Source of the DNA: a bacterium
Lineage (GTDB): Bacteria; Pseudomonadota; Alphaproteobacteria; Caulobacterales; Hyphomonadaceae
Assembly: GCA_016125045.1 (NCBI GenBank)
Contig: WGML01000002.1
Coordinates: 1-64,000 of the forward strand
Length of the DNA: 64,000 nucleotides
Direction of reading: 5' to 3'
The notes beneath the pieces are model-generated. The model made no database searches, had not been told where the DNA came from, and worked only from the letters and a program-made list of their open reading frames with translations. Positions within the stretch are counted from its first letter, which is position 1, and each line of letters opens with the position of its first letter. This document shows positions 43,065 through 52,196 of this stretch, in pieces. The translations under genes and the position numbers were made by a program.

Positions 43065-46000
43065 TCAGAGGTTAAGCAGCGTCGGATCGCCGCCCTGCGC
43101 GGCGATGTTGACGGTGACCGTGCGTTCGGCGGCGAACCGGCTGACATAATGCGGCCCGCCCGCTTTGGGTCCGGTGCCGGACAGGCCCATGCCGCCGAAG
43201 GGCTGGACCCCGACCACCGCGCCGATCATCGACCGGTTGACATAGACATTGCCCGCCCGCACGGACGCCTGCACGCGTTGCGCGAACCGGTCGAGCCGCG
43301 AGTGCACGCCGAGCGTCAGGCCATAGCCCTTCGCGGACAGGGCGGCGCCGACCGTCTCGACCTCGTCGGGGTCGTAACGGACGACGTGGAGCACCGGCCC
43401 GAAGACTTCGCGACCGAGATCGTCGGCCGAGGCAAGCTCGATGATGGTCGGACCGAAGAAAGCCCCGCGATCGGCGGCCGCGCCCACCTCGCGCCGCCAG
43501 ATGGTCTTCGCCGCGCCGCGGATATCCTTCAGGTGGGCGATCAGTCCGGCGCGCGCCTCCTCGTCGATCACGGGGCCGATATCGGTGGTCGCCTCAGCCG
43601 GGTCGCCGATGACGAGCGCCTCGACGGCGCCCTTCAGCATGTCGAGGATCCGGTCGGCCGTCTCGTGCGGAAGGAAGAGGAGGCGCAACGCCGAACAGCG
43701 CTGTCCGGCCGACTGGAAGGCCGAGGCGATGACGTCGTCCACAACCTGCTCGTTGAGAGCGGTGGTGTCGCAGAACATCGCGTTCAGTCCACCCGTCTCG
43801 GCGATGAGCGTGGCGATCGGGCCGTCCTTGGCGGCGAGCGAGCGATTGATGAGGCGCGCGACTTCGGTTGACCCGGTGAAGGCGACGCCCGCCACGTCGC
43901 GATGGGCGACCAACGCCGCGCCGACCTCTCCCGCCCCAGTGATCAAATGCAGCGCATCCGGAGGCAGCCCGGCTTCCAGAAACAGCTCGACCGCACGCGC
44001 CGCGACGATCGGCGTCTGTTCGGCCGGTTTGGCGATCACGGTGTTGCCTGCGGCGAGCGCGGCGGCGATCTGGCCGGTGAAGATGGCGAGGGGGAAGTTC
44101 CACGGCGAGATGCAGACAAACACGCCGCGGCCCGTGAGTTCGAGGGCGTTGGTCTCGCCGGCCGGACCGGGGAGGGGTGTTGCGCCGCTGAATGTCGCTT
44201 CAGCCTCGCGGGCGTAATAGCGGCAGAAATCGACCGCCTCGCGCACGTCGGCGATTCCGTCGGCGAAGGTCTTGCCCGCCTCACGCGCCATGACAGCGAT
44301 CAGGCGTTCCCGGTCGCGTTCGAGGGCGTCCGCCATCCGGCCCAGAATGCGCGCGCGCGCCTCGCCGCCGAGGCTGTTCCAGTCCGGCTGGAAGGCAGAC
44401 GCGGCGGTGAAGGCCTCGCTGATCTCCTCCGCGGTCGCCGCCCGTACAGCGCCGACGATCCGGGTCTTGTCGGACGGACGGCGGATCTCTGATGCTGCGC
44501 CGCCGCCGCGCACCCTGCCCGAAATGATCGGCGCGGCGGAGAGAGCGCCCTCTGCATCGAGCGCCGCGACCGCACGCTCCAGCCGCTCGCGCTGCGCTCT
44601 CACCGACAGGTCTAGGCCGTGCGAATTCGCTCTGCCGTCCGGAAACAAGTGCGGCGGCGCGGGGATGCGGGGATGGCGCGGCGGCGCGGAGGCGAGCTGC
44701 GAGAACGGGTCGGCCGCAAGATCGGCCGGCGGAATATCGTCATCGAGGAAGGCGTGGACGAAGGAGGTGTTGGCGCCGTTTTCGAGCAGCCTGCGGACGA
44801 GATAGGGCAACAGGTCCTGATGCGCGCCAACGGGCGCGTAGACCCGCACCTTGCGCGACCGTCCCGCGGCCGCGTAGAGGGCGCCGCCCATGCCGTGCAG
44901 ACGCTGGAACTCGAATTCCGTGCGTCCGGCGTCGGCCGCCATCGTCTCGACCGAGGCGAGCGTGTGCGCGTTGTGCGTCGCGAACTGCGGATAGATTTGC
45001 GGTCCGGCCTGCAGGAGGTGCGCCGCGCAGGCGAGATAGGACGCGTCGGTCGCCGCCTTCTGCGTGAACACCGGGAAGTCGGCATGGCCCTCAACCTGCG
45101 CCCGCTTGATCTCGCTGTCCCAGTAGGCGCCCTTCACCAGGCGCACCATCAGCCGCCGGTCGCGCGCCGCCGCGAGGCGTATGATCCAGTCGACGGTCTC
45201 CTCGGCGCGCTTCTGATAGGCTTGCACGGCGAGGCCGAGGCCGGTCCAGCCGGCAAGGTCGGGCTCGCGCGACAGCCGGTCGAGGAGTTCGAGCGACAAC
45301 ACCAGCCGGTCGGCCTCCTCCGCATCGAGCGTGAAGCCGATATTTGCGCTCGCCGCCGCTTTGGCGAGCATCAGTAGAGAGGGGTAGAGTTCCTCGTGGA
45401 CCCGCTCCGCGTGAACCGCCCGATAGGCCGGATGCAGCGCCGACAGTTTCACCGACACGCCGGAGGCCCGCTCCGGCGCATCCCCGGTCAACGCCTCGCC
45501 GATCGCCTCGATCGCCGAGCGATAGCTCTCAAGGTAGCGTTCCGCGTCAGCGTAGGTGCGGGCGCCTTCGCCAAGCATGTCGAATGACTGGTTCGCCGCA
45601 TCGCCCCGGCGCACCTGGCGCGCCCCGCGCCGCAGCGCCTCCTTGATGGTGCGGCCGAGCACGAACTGCTCGCCCATGATCTTCATGGCCCGCATCATCG
45701 CCGCGCGGATGACCGGCTCGCCCGCCTCGCGCACCATCCGCCGCACGAAGCGGGCGGCGTCGCGCTCCGCCTCTGCCGACGGCGCGACGACCCGGCCCGT
45801 GAGCATGAGTCCCCACGTGGAGGCGTTGACGAGCAGCGATTCCGACCGGCCGAGATGATCCGTCCATGCGCCGGAGCGCAGCTTCTCGGCGATGAGCGCG
45901 TCGGCGGTGTCCGCGTCGGGTACGCGCAGCAGCGCCTCGGCGATGCACATCAAGGCGAGGCCCTCCGGCGTCGAGAGGCCGAACTCCTCAAGAAAGGTTT

Positions 46001-46211
46001 CGATCAGCCCGACCTTCCGCTCGCCGGCGCGGGCGGTCTTGATGATTTCGACGGCTCGCTCGGCCGCGATCGCCCGGCGAGGCGCCGTCATAGGCGCCGA
46101 TGCGAGCAGTTCCGCGACCCGCTGCGCCTCACCTGCGTGTTTGTGCGCGTCGAGACGGTCTGGCGAGCCCGGCTCTGCGTAGGAGGTCGGAGCGCCGGGT
46201 GCATCAGCCAT
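43065..46211 (-). CDS. putA: Bifunctional proline dehydrogenase / L-glutamate gamma-semialdehyde dehydrogenase
   Basis: This 1048-residue PutA oxidises proline to glutamate in two steps. The N-terminal arm leads to the FAD-binding PRODH barrel with VRLVKGAYWDSEIKRAQ and FATHNAHTLASV, ending LVRRLLENGANTSFVHAF. The P5C dehydrogenase domain has CISPWNFPLAIFTGQIAAAL, VAFTGSTEVARL and LIAETGGLNAMF, with the catalytic Cys in SAGQRCSALRLLFL. The C-terminus has PFGGMGLSGTGPKAGGPHY. The protein starts without a ribbon-helix-helix domain, so it does not autoregulate as in enteric bacteria. Length is normal for the short, branch B type. Three 12-bp repeats lie directly upstream of its start. Confidence 0.97.
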   Translation of the reverse strand: MADAPGAPTSYAEPGSPDRLDAHKHAGEAQRVAELLASAPMTAPRRAIAAERAVEIIKTARAGERKVGLIETFLEEFGLSTPEGLALMCIAEALLRVPDADTADALIAEKLRSGAWTDHLGRSESLLVNASTWGLMLTGRVVAPSAEAERDAARFVRRMVREAGEPVIRAAMMRAMKIMGEQFVLGRTIKEALRRGARQVRRGDAANQSFDMLGEGARTYADAERYLESYRSAIEAIGEALTGDAPERASGVSVKLSALHPAYRAVHAERVHEELYPSLLMLAKAAASANIGFTLDAEEADRLVLSLELLDRLSREPDLAGWTGLGLAVQAYQKRAEETVDWIIRLAAARDRRLMVRLVKGAYWDSEIKRAQVEGHADFPVFTQKAATDASYLACAAHLLQAGPQIYPQFATHNAHTLASVETMAADAGRTEFEFQRLHGMGGALYAAAGRSRKVRVYAPVGAHQDLLPYLVRRLLENGANTSFVHAFLDDDIPPADLAADPFSQLASAPPRHPRIPAPPHLFPDGRANSHGLDLSVRAQRERLERAVAALDAEGALSAAPIISGRVRGGGAASEIRRPSDKTRIVGAVRAATAEEISEAFTAASAFQPDWNSLGGEARARILGRMADALERDRERLIAVMAREAGKTFADGIADVREAVDFCRYYAREAEATFSGATPLPGPAGETNALELTGRGVFVCISPWNFPLAIFTGQIAAALAAGNTVIAKPAEQTPIVAARAVELFLEAGLPPDALHLITGAGEVGAALVAHRDVAGVAFTGSTEVARLINRSLAAKDGPIATLIAETGGLNAMFCDTTALNEQVVDDVIASAFQSAGQRCSALRLLFLPHETADRILDMLKGAVEALVIGDPAEATTDIGPVIDEEARAGLIAHLKDIRGAAKTIWRREVGAAADRGAFFGPTIIELASADDLGREVFGPVLHVVRYDPDEVETVGAALSAKGYGLTLGVHSRLDRFAQRVQASVRAGNVYVNRSMIGAVVGVQPFGGMGLSGTGPKAGGPHYVSRFAAERTVTVNIAAQGGDPTLLNL

Positions 46212-46228
46212 GGTGCGGCGCCCCGGAT

Positions 46229-46264
46229 AAGCAACAGGGCAGGCAACCGGACAAGCAACCGGAC
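46229..46264. repeat. Three tandem 12-bp repeats upstream of putA
   Basis: AAGCAACAGGGC, AGGCAACCGGAC and AAGCAACCGGAC follow one another without gap, starting 18 bases upstream of the putA ATG. Since PutA here lacks a DNA-binding domain, these direct repeats could bind a separate regulator such as PutR. They may also be slippage products. Confidence 0.6.
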
Positions 46265-46422
46265 CTGCTGGCGGCGATCCTCTCCCGCGACCGTCTCATG
46301 ACCCTCGCCCGCTCCTCGCCGCCGATGAATTGTCCCCGTCGCGGGTGGACGCGCCGAGCCGACGACAGGTATGCGATTGCATCCGGGCTGGTCCAGCCCG
46401 CTGAACAAAGGAAAGCGCGCCG

Positions 46423-47577
46423 ATGCGCATCATGCTCGTCACCGACGCGTGGGACCCGCAGGTCAACGGCGTCGTGCGCACGATGAAGCGGGTGATCACC
46501 GAATGCGAGGCGATGGGCCATGAGTGGGAGATCGTCGCCCCCGGCGATGGCTTCAAGACGATCCCCATGCCGACCTATCCGGAGATCAAGCTTGCGCTGA
46601 ACGCCAAGAAACAGATCGAGGAGCGTTTTCTGGAGTTCGAGCCGGACGCGGTGCACATTGCGACCGAAGGGCCGCTCGGCTGGGCGGCGCGGGCGATCTG
46701 CCTCAAGCATTCCATGCCCTTCACCTCAAGCTATCACACACGGTTCCCGGAATATGTCTCGGCGCGCTTCTGGTTCGTGCCGATCTGGGCCGGATACATG
46801 TTCGTGCGGGAGTTCCACCGCTATTCCGGCAAGGTGATGGTGGCGACGCCGTCGATGCGCGACGAACTCGCCGCCCGCGGATTCCGCAATGTCGCGCCAT
46901 GGTCGCGCGGCGTTGATACGGAGCTCTTCCACCCCTCGCGGCGCGAGGAGGACGGCGGACCGTTCGCCGGTCTCGCGCGCCCGATCTGGCTCAATGTTGG
47001 TCGCGTCGCGGTGGAGAAGAATCTCGCTGCGATGCTCGATCTCGATCTGCCGGGAACGATGGTGGTGGTCGGCGACGGCCCGCAGGTCGAGCAGCTGAAA
47101 AAGCAATACCCGGCCGCGAAATTCCTCGGCCCCAAGACCGGGGGCGACCTCGCGGACTGTTTCGCCAACGCCGATGTATTCGTTTTCCCGAGCCTCACGG
47201 ATACGTTCGGGCTCGTGATTCTGGAGGCGATGGCGGCCGGCACGCCGGTCGCGGCGTTCGTCGCGCCCGGGCCGCGGGACATCATTCCAGGCTCGGATGC
47301 GGGGGCGATCGGGGATGATCTGAAGGTCGCTTGCGAGGCGGCCCTCGCCCTGTCGCGTGAGACGACCCGCGCCTACGCCGAACTGTTCTCATGGCGCGCG
47401 TGCGCGGAGCAGTTCATCGGCAATCTTGATCCGCTTCCGGTGCCGGAGCGCAGGCGATTCTGGCGGCGGTTCAAGCGGCTGCGTTTGCGGCGACGGCGTC
47501 CGCCGGAAGCCGTGCAGGGGCCGACGCCGCCCGACGATCCCGTTCCAGCCCCGCAGCCCGAAACGCGGGGACGCTAG
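46423..47577 (+). CDS. Glycosyltransferase family 4 (GT-B) protein
   Basis: This 384-residue cytosolic or membrane-associated glycosyltransferase starts MRIMLVTDAWDPQVNGVVRT, the usual opening of the Agt/MgtA group. Donor-binding motifs are WLNVGRVAVEKNLAAML, MVVVGDGPQVEQL and the EX7E-like FPSLTDTFGLVILEAMAAG. The last 45 residues are an Arg- then Pro-rich tail. Relatives transfer mannose, glucose or glucuronic acid to lipids, for example glycolipids made under phosphate limitation. The convergent neighbour is a PstS-like phosphate-binding protein, which would suit that role but proves nothing. It is divergent from putA across 211 bases. Confidence 0.9.
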   Translation: MRIMLVTDAWDPQVNGVVRTMKRVITECEAMGHEWEIVAPGDGFKTIPMPTYPEIKLALNAKKQIEERFLEFEPDAVHIATEGPLGWAARAICLKHSMPFTSSYHTRFPEYVSARFWFVPIWAGYMFVREFHRYSGKVMVATPSMRDELAARGFRNVAPWSRGVDTELFHPSRREEDGGPFAGLARPIWLNVGRVAVEKNLAAMLDLDLPGTMVVVGDGPQVEQLKKQYPAAKFLGPKTGGDLADCFANADVFVFPSLTDTFGLVILEAMAAGTPVAAFVAPGPRDIIPGSDAGAIGDDLKVACEAALALSRETTRAYAELFSWRACAEQFIGNLDPLPVPERRRFWRRFKRLRLRRRRPPEAVQGPTPPDDPVPAPQPETRGR

Positions 47578-47614
47578 ATTTCGGGCCCCATCAAACGGAC
47601 GGCGCCGCGCCGGG

Positions 47615-48706
47615 TCAGGATGGCCGTTCGGTCATCGATTCAAAGGCCCGCGCCGTGGTCGACATGGACTTGCGGGACTCTGGCGGGAGCGGGATCAGGC
47701 CCTTGTCGATGAGGTAGCCCTCGTCGCCCCACGCCTTCTCGGAGGTGAATTCGCCGACAAATTCCTTGAGTCCGTTCACGATCGCGAGATGCGCCTTCTT
47801 GATATAGATGTAGAGCGAGCGCGACACCTCATAGCGCTGAGAGGCGATCGCCTCGAAGGTCGGCGACATTCCGTCGATCTTCGCGCCGCGGATCCTGTCC
47901 TCGTTCTGGAGGAGGAAGGCGAAGCCGAACACGCCGAGCGCGTCGGGGTTCTTGGTCAGCCGCAGCACGATCGCGCCGTCATTCTCACCTGCGTCGGTCC
48001 ATCTGCCGTCCTCGCGGATGGAGTGCGCGATTTCGGTGAACAGGCCGACGTCATCCTCCTCGATCTCGGCGAGTTCCGGGAAAGTGCGCGCGCCCGGGGT
48101 CATCGCCAGCTCGAGAAAGGCGTCACGGGTCCCGGAGGAGGGGGGCGGACCGAACACCTGGATCGGCAGGTCCGGAAGGTCGGACGAGATATCCGACCAG
48201 CGCTGGTAGGGGTTCGGGGTCAGGCGGCCGTTGATCGGAACTTCCTTGGCGAGCCCGAGAAAGATCTCCCTCAGGGACAGGTCGAACGCCTCAGACCGCT
48301 TGGCGTTGGCGAGGACGATGCCGTCATAGCCGATCTTCAACTCCACGATGTCGGTCACGTTGTTGGACTGGCAGAGATCCCACTCTGATCCTTTCATGCG
48401 GCGCGACGAGTTCGCGATGTCCGGAAATCCCTGGCCGATGCCGCTGCAGAACAGTTTGAGCCCGGCGCCCGATCCGTTCTGCTCAACGACCGGCGTCGCG
48501 AAACGCGAGTTCGCGCCGAACTGTTCGGCGACGGTGGTCGAGAACGGAAACACGGTCGAAGAGCCGACGATTCGGATCTCGCGCGCCGAGGCCGGGGCCG
48601 CCAGCAAGAGCGTCGCGAGCAACGCGGCGATCGGGAGACGTTTCCAGGTTTTGGCGGCGGCGGGCATCGGGAGTGGCTTTCGCGGGCGGGAAGGACGACG
48701 GCTCAT
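47615..48706 (-). CDS. PstS-family phosphate ABC transporter substrate-binding protein
   Basis: This 363-residue periplasmic binding protein has a signal peptide (RLPIAALLATLLLAAPASA) and a mature start REIRIVGSSTVFPFSTTVAEQ, where the SST segment forms the phosphate pocket. Other pocket segments are EQNGSGAGLKLFCSGIGQG and GPPPSSGTRDAFLE. No pstC, pstA or pstB is visible, so it is an orphan in this window. ATG 48706 is used here; ATG 48667, which begins MPAAAKTWKRL, makes an equally good signal peptide. Neither has a clear ribosome site. A weak direct-repeat resemblance to a Pho box upstream was not accepted. Confidence 0.9.
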   Translation of the reverse strand: MSRRPSRPRKPLPMPAAAKTWKRLPIAALLATLLLAAPASAREIRIVGSSTVFPFSTTVAEQFGANSRFATPVVEQNGSGAGLKLFCSGIGQGFPDIANSSRRMKGSEWDLCQSNNVTDIVELKIGYDGIVLANAKRSEAFDLSLREIFLGLAKEVPINGRLTPNPYQRWSDISSDLPDLPIQVFGPPPSSGTRDAFLELAMTPGARTFPELAEIEEDDVGLFTEIAHSIREDGRWTDAGENDGAIVLRLTKNPDALGVFGFAFLLQNEDRIRGAKIDGMSPTFEAIASQRYEVSRSLYIYIKKAHLAIVNGLKEFVGEFTSEKAWGDEGYLIDKGLIPLPPESRKSMSTTARAFESMTERPS

Positions 48707-49276
48707 AACAAATATGCCGCGCCATTGCGACGCCTGCATGACGGGAGGCGCCTCATCATCACCTGCGCGCGCTTCCGGGGAGGGGATTGGCGCCAGGCTG
48801 TGAACGGGCTTCACCCTCGCGGGCTGACCGGCGGGGCCCGAATCGATTCGTCGCGGCCAGGCGGCGAATCACGCTTGATGGGCGGAGACTAGAATCGGTT
48901 CGCGGCCAGGATCGGTTCGACGTGTCACGGGGCCGCGAAATCGTCCGGAATCAGCCTATCTTCGTCATCCGAAGGGCGGCGGATGGGGATTGAGGGCGCA
49001 CTGCTCGCAAGGGCGGCGCAAGTCAAGCGCCGGTGACGCACGACGCGTTGGGGACAATTTTCAGGCGCCGGCTTCTTCCCCGCTCTCGTCAGGGTTCTGG
49101 CGTTTCAGGTGGAGAGTTCTCCACGCCAAAAAAAACTTCTGCGCTTCGGGGCCGTTGACCCGTCGTTAAGGGTATGGATCACTATATATAGCGTCGGGGC
49201 TTGAGACCTCCACCACACCTAGGGTGGTTCGGCCACGCGAAACCCATATGAACGTCCTCGAAAGAGAGTGGTGCCA
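48707..49276. other. Long gene-free region upstream of nrdA
   Basis: I see no gene in these 570 bases. The left part holds five GANTC sites at 48840-48844, 48845-48849, 48866-48870, 48892-48896 and 48948-48952. It also holds a direct repeat of a GAATCG..TTCG..CGGCCAGG block near 48840 and 48892. The right part is lower in GC. It contains a run of eight A near 49130, a TTGACC that could be a -35 box (49155-49160), and an NrdR-box-like palindrome at 49178-49193. Confidence 0.6.
49178..49193. promoter_or_regulatory. NrdR-box-like palindrome upstream of nrdA
   Basis: ATCACTATATATAGCG resembles the 16-bp NrdR consensus (ACAC-A-TATAT-GTGT class). It is about 84 bases upstream of the nrdA ATG. I found no second box at the usual three-turn spacing. 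Confidence 0.55.
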
Positions 49277-51142
49277 ATGTCTGCTGAAGCCGCCCCCGCC
49301 CCCCGCCGCACCACCGCCACCATGCGTCGCGGCAAGCCCAAGGCGCACGCCAACCTGCGCGTCGTGAGCGGCGTGCGCACCGACCCGTCGCGTGATGCGC
49401 TCCTCACGGATTTCGGCAAGAAGACGCTGGAAGACCGCTATCTGCTGCCGGATGAGTCCATTCAGGGCATGTTCGCCCGCGTCGCGACCGCGTTCGCCGA
49501 CGATCAGGAGCACGCGCAGCGCATCTATGACTACATCTCCCGGCTCTGGTTCATGCCGGCGACCCCGGTTCTGTCCAATGGCGGGGCCGATCGCGGACTG
49601 CCGATTTCCTGCTTCCTCAACTCGGTGTCCGATTCCCTCGACGGGATCGTCGAGACCTGGAACGAGAATGTCTGGCTTGCATCGAATGGCGGCGGCATCG
49701 GCACCTATTGGGGCTCCGTCCGCTCCATCGGCGAGCGCGTCGGGCAGAACGGCCAGACGTCGGGGATTATTCCCTTTATCCGCGTGATGGACAGCCTCAC
49801 CCTTGCGATCAGCCAGGGCTCGCTGCGGCGCGGCTCGGCGGCGTGCTATCTCGACGTCCACCACCCGGAGATCGAGGAATTCCTCGAAATCCGCAAACCG
49901 GCCGGCGATTTCAACCGCAAATCGCTGAACCTGCACCACGGCTTGAACATCACCGACGAGTTCATGGAAGCGGTGCGCACCGATTCCCCCTTCGCCCTGC
50001 GGTCGCCGAAGTCCGGCGAGGCGATCAAGCACGTCAGCGCCCGCCATCTCTGGCAGAAGATCCTCGAACTGCGCCTGCAGACGGGCGAGCCCTACCTCAT
50101 CTTCTCCGACACCGTGAACAACGCCATGCCGGCGCACCAGCGCGAGCTCGGCCTCAAGGTGCGCCAGTCCAATCTCTGTTCGGAGATCATGCTGGCGACC
50201 GGCAAGGACCATCTGGGCGAGGACCGCACGGCTGTGTGCTGTCTGTCCTCGGTCAACGCCGAGAAATTCCTCGAATGGCAGGGCGAGGAGCGGTTCCTCG
50301 AAGACATCTTCCGCTTCCTCGACAACGTGCTTGAGGACTTCATCAACCGGGCGCCGCCGGAGATGGACCGCGCGGTCTATTCCGCGCAGCGCGAGCGCTC
50401 GGTGGGGCTCGGCCTCATGGGGTTCCACTCCTTCCTTCAGGCGCAGGGCGTGGCGCTTGAATCGGCGGTGGCGAAATCCTGGAACATCCGCATGTTCAAG
50501 CATCTGCGCCGCGGTGCGGACGCAGCCTCGGTCAAGCTCGCCAAGGAGCGCGGCCCGTGCGAGGACGCCGCCGATCGCGGGGTGATGGCGCGCTTCTCGC
50601 ACAAGCTGGCGATCGCGCCGACGGCCTCGATCTCGATCATCTGCGGCGGCACCAGCGCCGGTATCGAGCCGATCCCGGCCAATATCTACACCCACAAGAC
50701 CCTGTCGGGGTCGTTCCCTGTCAAGAATCCGCATCTTGAGGCGCTGCTTGAGTCCAAGGGGCTGAACCGCCCCGCGATCTGGGCGTCGATCCTCGAGCAC
50801 GAGGGATCGGTGCAGCATCTTGAAGAGCTCACCGACGACGAGAAGTTCACCTTCCGCACCGCCTTCGAGATCGACCAGCGCTGGATCATCGAACTGGCGG
50901 CCGACCGCACGCCCTATATCTGCCAGTCGCAGTCGCTGAACCTCTTCCTGCCCGGCGACATCGACAAGTGGGACCTCCACATGCTGCACTGGTCGGCGTG
51001 GGAGAAGGGCCTGAAATCGCTGTACTATTGCCGGTCCAAATCGGTTCAGCGCGCGGCGTTCGCCGGGTCGGAGCGTGAGCGCGTCGAGGCGTCCGCCAAG
51101 ACGAACCGCACGGACTATGAGGAGTGCCTCGCCTGCCAGTAG
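49277..51142 (+). CDS. nrdA: Class I ribonucleotide reductase, alpha subunit (no ATP-cone)
   Basis: This 621-residue protein makes dNDPs from NDPs together with NrdB. Catalytic residues are visible: Cys112 in PISCFLNSVSD, the triad Asn299-Cys301-Glu303 in QSNLCSEIML, the second redox Cys in AVCCLSSVNAEKF, the radical-path Tyr pair in SLYYCRSKS and the C-terminal redox pair in ECLACQ. Compared with E. coli NrdA (Cys225) the first Cys lies about 113 residues earlier, so the N-terminal ATP-cone that senses ATP/dATP is missing. The ATG at 49277 is used; an in-frame GTG pair 6 and 9 bases upstream is less likely. nrdB lies 1.7 kb downstream. Confidence 0.95.
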   Translation: MSAEAAPAPRRTTATMRRGKPKAHANLRVVSGVRTDPSRDALLTDFGKKTLEDRYLLPDESIQGMFARVATAFADDQEHAQRIYDYISRLWFMPATPVLSNGGADRGLPISCFLNSVSDSLDGIVETWNENVWLASNGGGIGTYWGSVRSIGERVGQNGQTSGIIPFIRVMDSLTLAISQGSLRRGSAACYLDVHHPEIEEFLEIRKPAGDFNRKSLNLHHGLNITDEFMEAVRTDSPFALRSPKSGEAIKHVSARHLWQKILELRLQTGEPYLIFSDTVNNAMPAHQRELGLKVRQSNLCSEIMLATGKDHLGEDRTAVCCLSSVNAEKFLEWQGEERFLEDIFRFLDNVLEDFINRAPPEMDRAVYSAQRERSVGLGLMGFHSFLQAQGVALESAVAKSWNIRMFKHLRRGADAASVKLAKERGPCEDAADRGVMARFSHKLAIAPTASISIICGGTSAGIEPIPANIYTHKTLSGSFPVKNPHLEALLESKGLNRPAIWASILEHEGSVQHLEELTDDEKFTFRTAFEIDQRWIIELAADRTPYICQSQSLNLFLPGDIDKWDLHMLHWSAWEKGLKSLYYCRSKSVQRAAFAGSERERVEASAKTNRTDYEECLACQ

Positions 51143-51175
51143 CGGGCGTCTGGTCCCCCCCAATCCGTCGCCCGC
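51142..51175 (+). terminator. Possible hairpin after nrdA
   Basis: GCGGGCG (51142-51148) and CGCCCGC (51169-51175) form a 7-bp stem with a 20-base loop just after the nrdA stop. There is no T-run, so termination is uncertain. Confidence 0.3.
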
Positions 51176-51234
51176 AACAGCCTTCCGCAGCAGCCCCGCG
51201 ACGGTCAGAAAGCCGTTCGTTCGATTGAAGCGGA

Positions 51235-51263
51235 TTTTCAAATGCGCGTTATTCGTTTATATA
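51235..51263 (+). promoter_or_regulatory. Sigma-70-type promoter of the gene at 51313
   Basis: TTGAAG (51235-51240) and TATATA (51258-51263) are separated by exactly 17 bases, 50 bases upstream of the ATG at 51313. This gives the outer-membrane protein gene its own promoter, separate from nrdA. Confidence 0.55.
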
Positions 51264-51312
51264 CGGGTAGATCGCAGGCTGTGACAAATATGCAGCAAGG
51301 GCGAAACGGGTC

Positions 51313-52068
51313 ATGTTCGTGAGAGTTGCAACCAGCGTATTTGCTGTGTCCTGCATGGGCTGTGCAGCAGCCGAAGCGCAGGAACACACGGTGATTCAGA
51401 TCGATCGCGCCGGCGCGACGGCCGAATTCACCTCCTCGGCGCGATCAGAGGACAAGTTTGTCGACGCGGCCTCCATGCTGACGCCGCTTGAAGGGCGCCT
51501 GCCGCTCTCGGCCGGCTCCGCACTCAGCCCGTCCAACTGGGCGTCGCAGGAAAGCGCGGCGCAGTTCAAGGCGCTCGATCTCTCGACGCCGATGCCGGTG
51601 CGCGGCACGCCCGGAACGTCGTTCACGGCGGAGGTTTCGCTCGCCGCATCCGCGGAGCGCACGGGCCTCGGCCTCGACGTGGCGGTCGCCCCGCGCGCTC
51701 AGATCCAGCGGGATCAGGCGGGATCGAACGTCGCCCGGGCCGGCGCCGAGGTTCGGCTCGGCCAGAACCTCACCGCCCGCGATCAGCGTGGATCCGCGAT
51801 CGAGGCGCCGTCCTGGTATTTCTTCGTCGGAGCGGACGGGGAAGCGCTGGTGTGGAACGTCGCGGACAAGCAGAGCGTCAACGGCGTCGCCCTTCGCGAT
51901 CAGGTCACGGTGGGCGATCTTCAGGCGGGCGTCGCCTGGACCCGCGCCGGCGGACAGATGTCGTTCGGCCTCGTCGAGCGGGAGATGTCCTTCTCGGATG
52001 TCGCCGGGCAGAACAGCGTTTCCACGCGCGAACACTTCGCGGCGTTCAGCTTCACGCTGCGCCACTAA
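51313..52068 (+). CDS. Exported beta-barrel-like protein, possibly LpxR-family (uncertain)
   Basis: This 251-residue protein has a signal peptide (MFVRVATSVFAVSCMGCAAA to EAQ). Its mature half two has amphipathic strands suited to an outer-membrane barrel. The end of the protein (SWYFFVGADGEALVWNVA, then VTVGDLQAGVAWTRAGGQMS and a final FSFTLRH) recalls the C-terminal part of LpxR/DUF2219 lipid A deacylases. The protein is shorter than LpxR and I cannot find its catalytic residues, so the call stays tentative. It lies between nrdA and nrdB on the same strand, with its own promoter. Confidence 0.6.
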   Translation: MFVRVATSVFAVSCMGCAAAEAQEHTVIQIDRAGATAEFTSSARSEDKFVDAASMLTPLEGRLPLSAGSALSPSNWASQESAAQFKALDLSTPMPVRGTPGTSFTAEVSLAASAERTGLGLDVAVAPRAQIQRDQAGSNVARAGAEVRLGQNLTARDQRGSAIEAPSWYFFVGADGEALVWNVADKQSVNGVALRDQVTVGDLQAGVAWTRAGGQMSFGLVEREMSFSDVAGQNSVSTREHFAAFSFTLRH

Positions 52069-52079
52069 CGCCCCGGTGA

Positions 52080-52107
52080 TTACGTTCAGGCGCTTACGTC
52101 CAGGCGC
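52080..52107. repeat. Tandem 14-bp direct repeat
   Basis: TTACGTTCAGGCGC and TTACGTCCAGGCGC follow one another directly, 11 bases after the stop of the barrel-like protein gene; one mismatch. Purpose unknown. Confidence 0.6.
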
Positions 52108-52196
52108 CAACGCGTCAGTCTTTCGTTGCAGACGCGCTGTCGTCGTGCGCGCGGGGCTCCGGGTGCTTTGCGAAGCTGCTTCGCCGTGACCGCTGT

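Noticed and set aside
48727..48744. Pho-box-like direct repeat upstream of the PstS-like gene
   Set aside because: Only the first heptamer (CCGTCAT on the minus strand) fits well; the second matches about four of seven bases.
49211..49226. Near-palindrome with CACC/GGTG arms just before nrdA, considered as a second NrdR box
   Set aside because: It lacks the TATAT core of NrdR sites and its distance to the first box (about 35 bases) is not a whole number of turns.
49166..51241. A long open frame on the minus strand across nrdA (691 codons)
   Set aside because: It is fully antisense to nrdA, Arg/Asp/Val-rich with no recognisable domain, and arises from the GC-rich third positions of nrdA codons.
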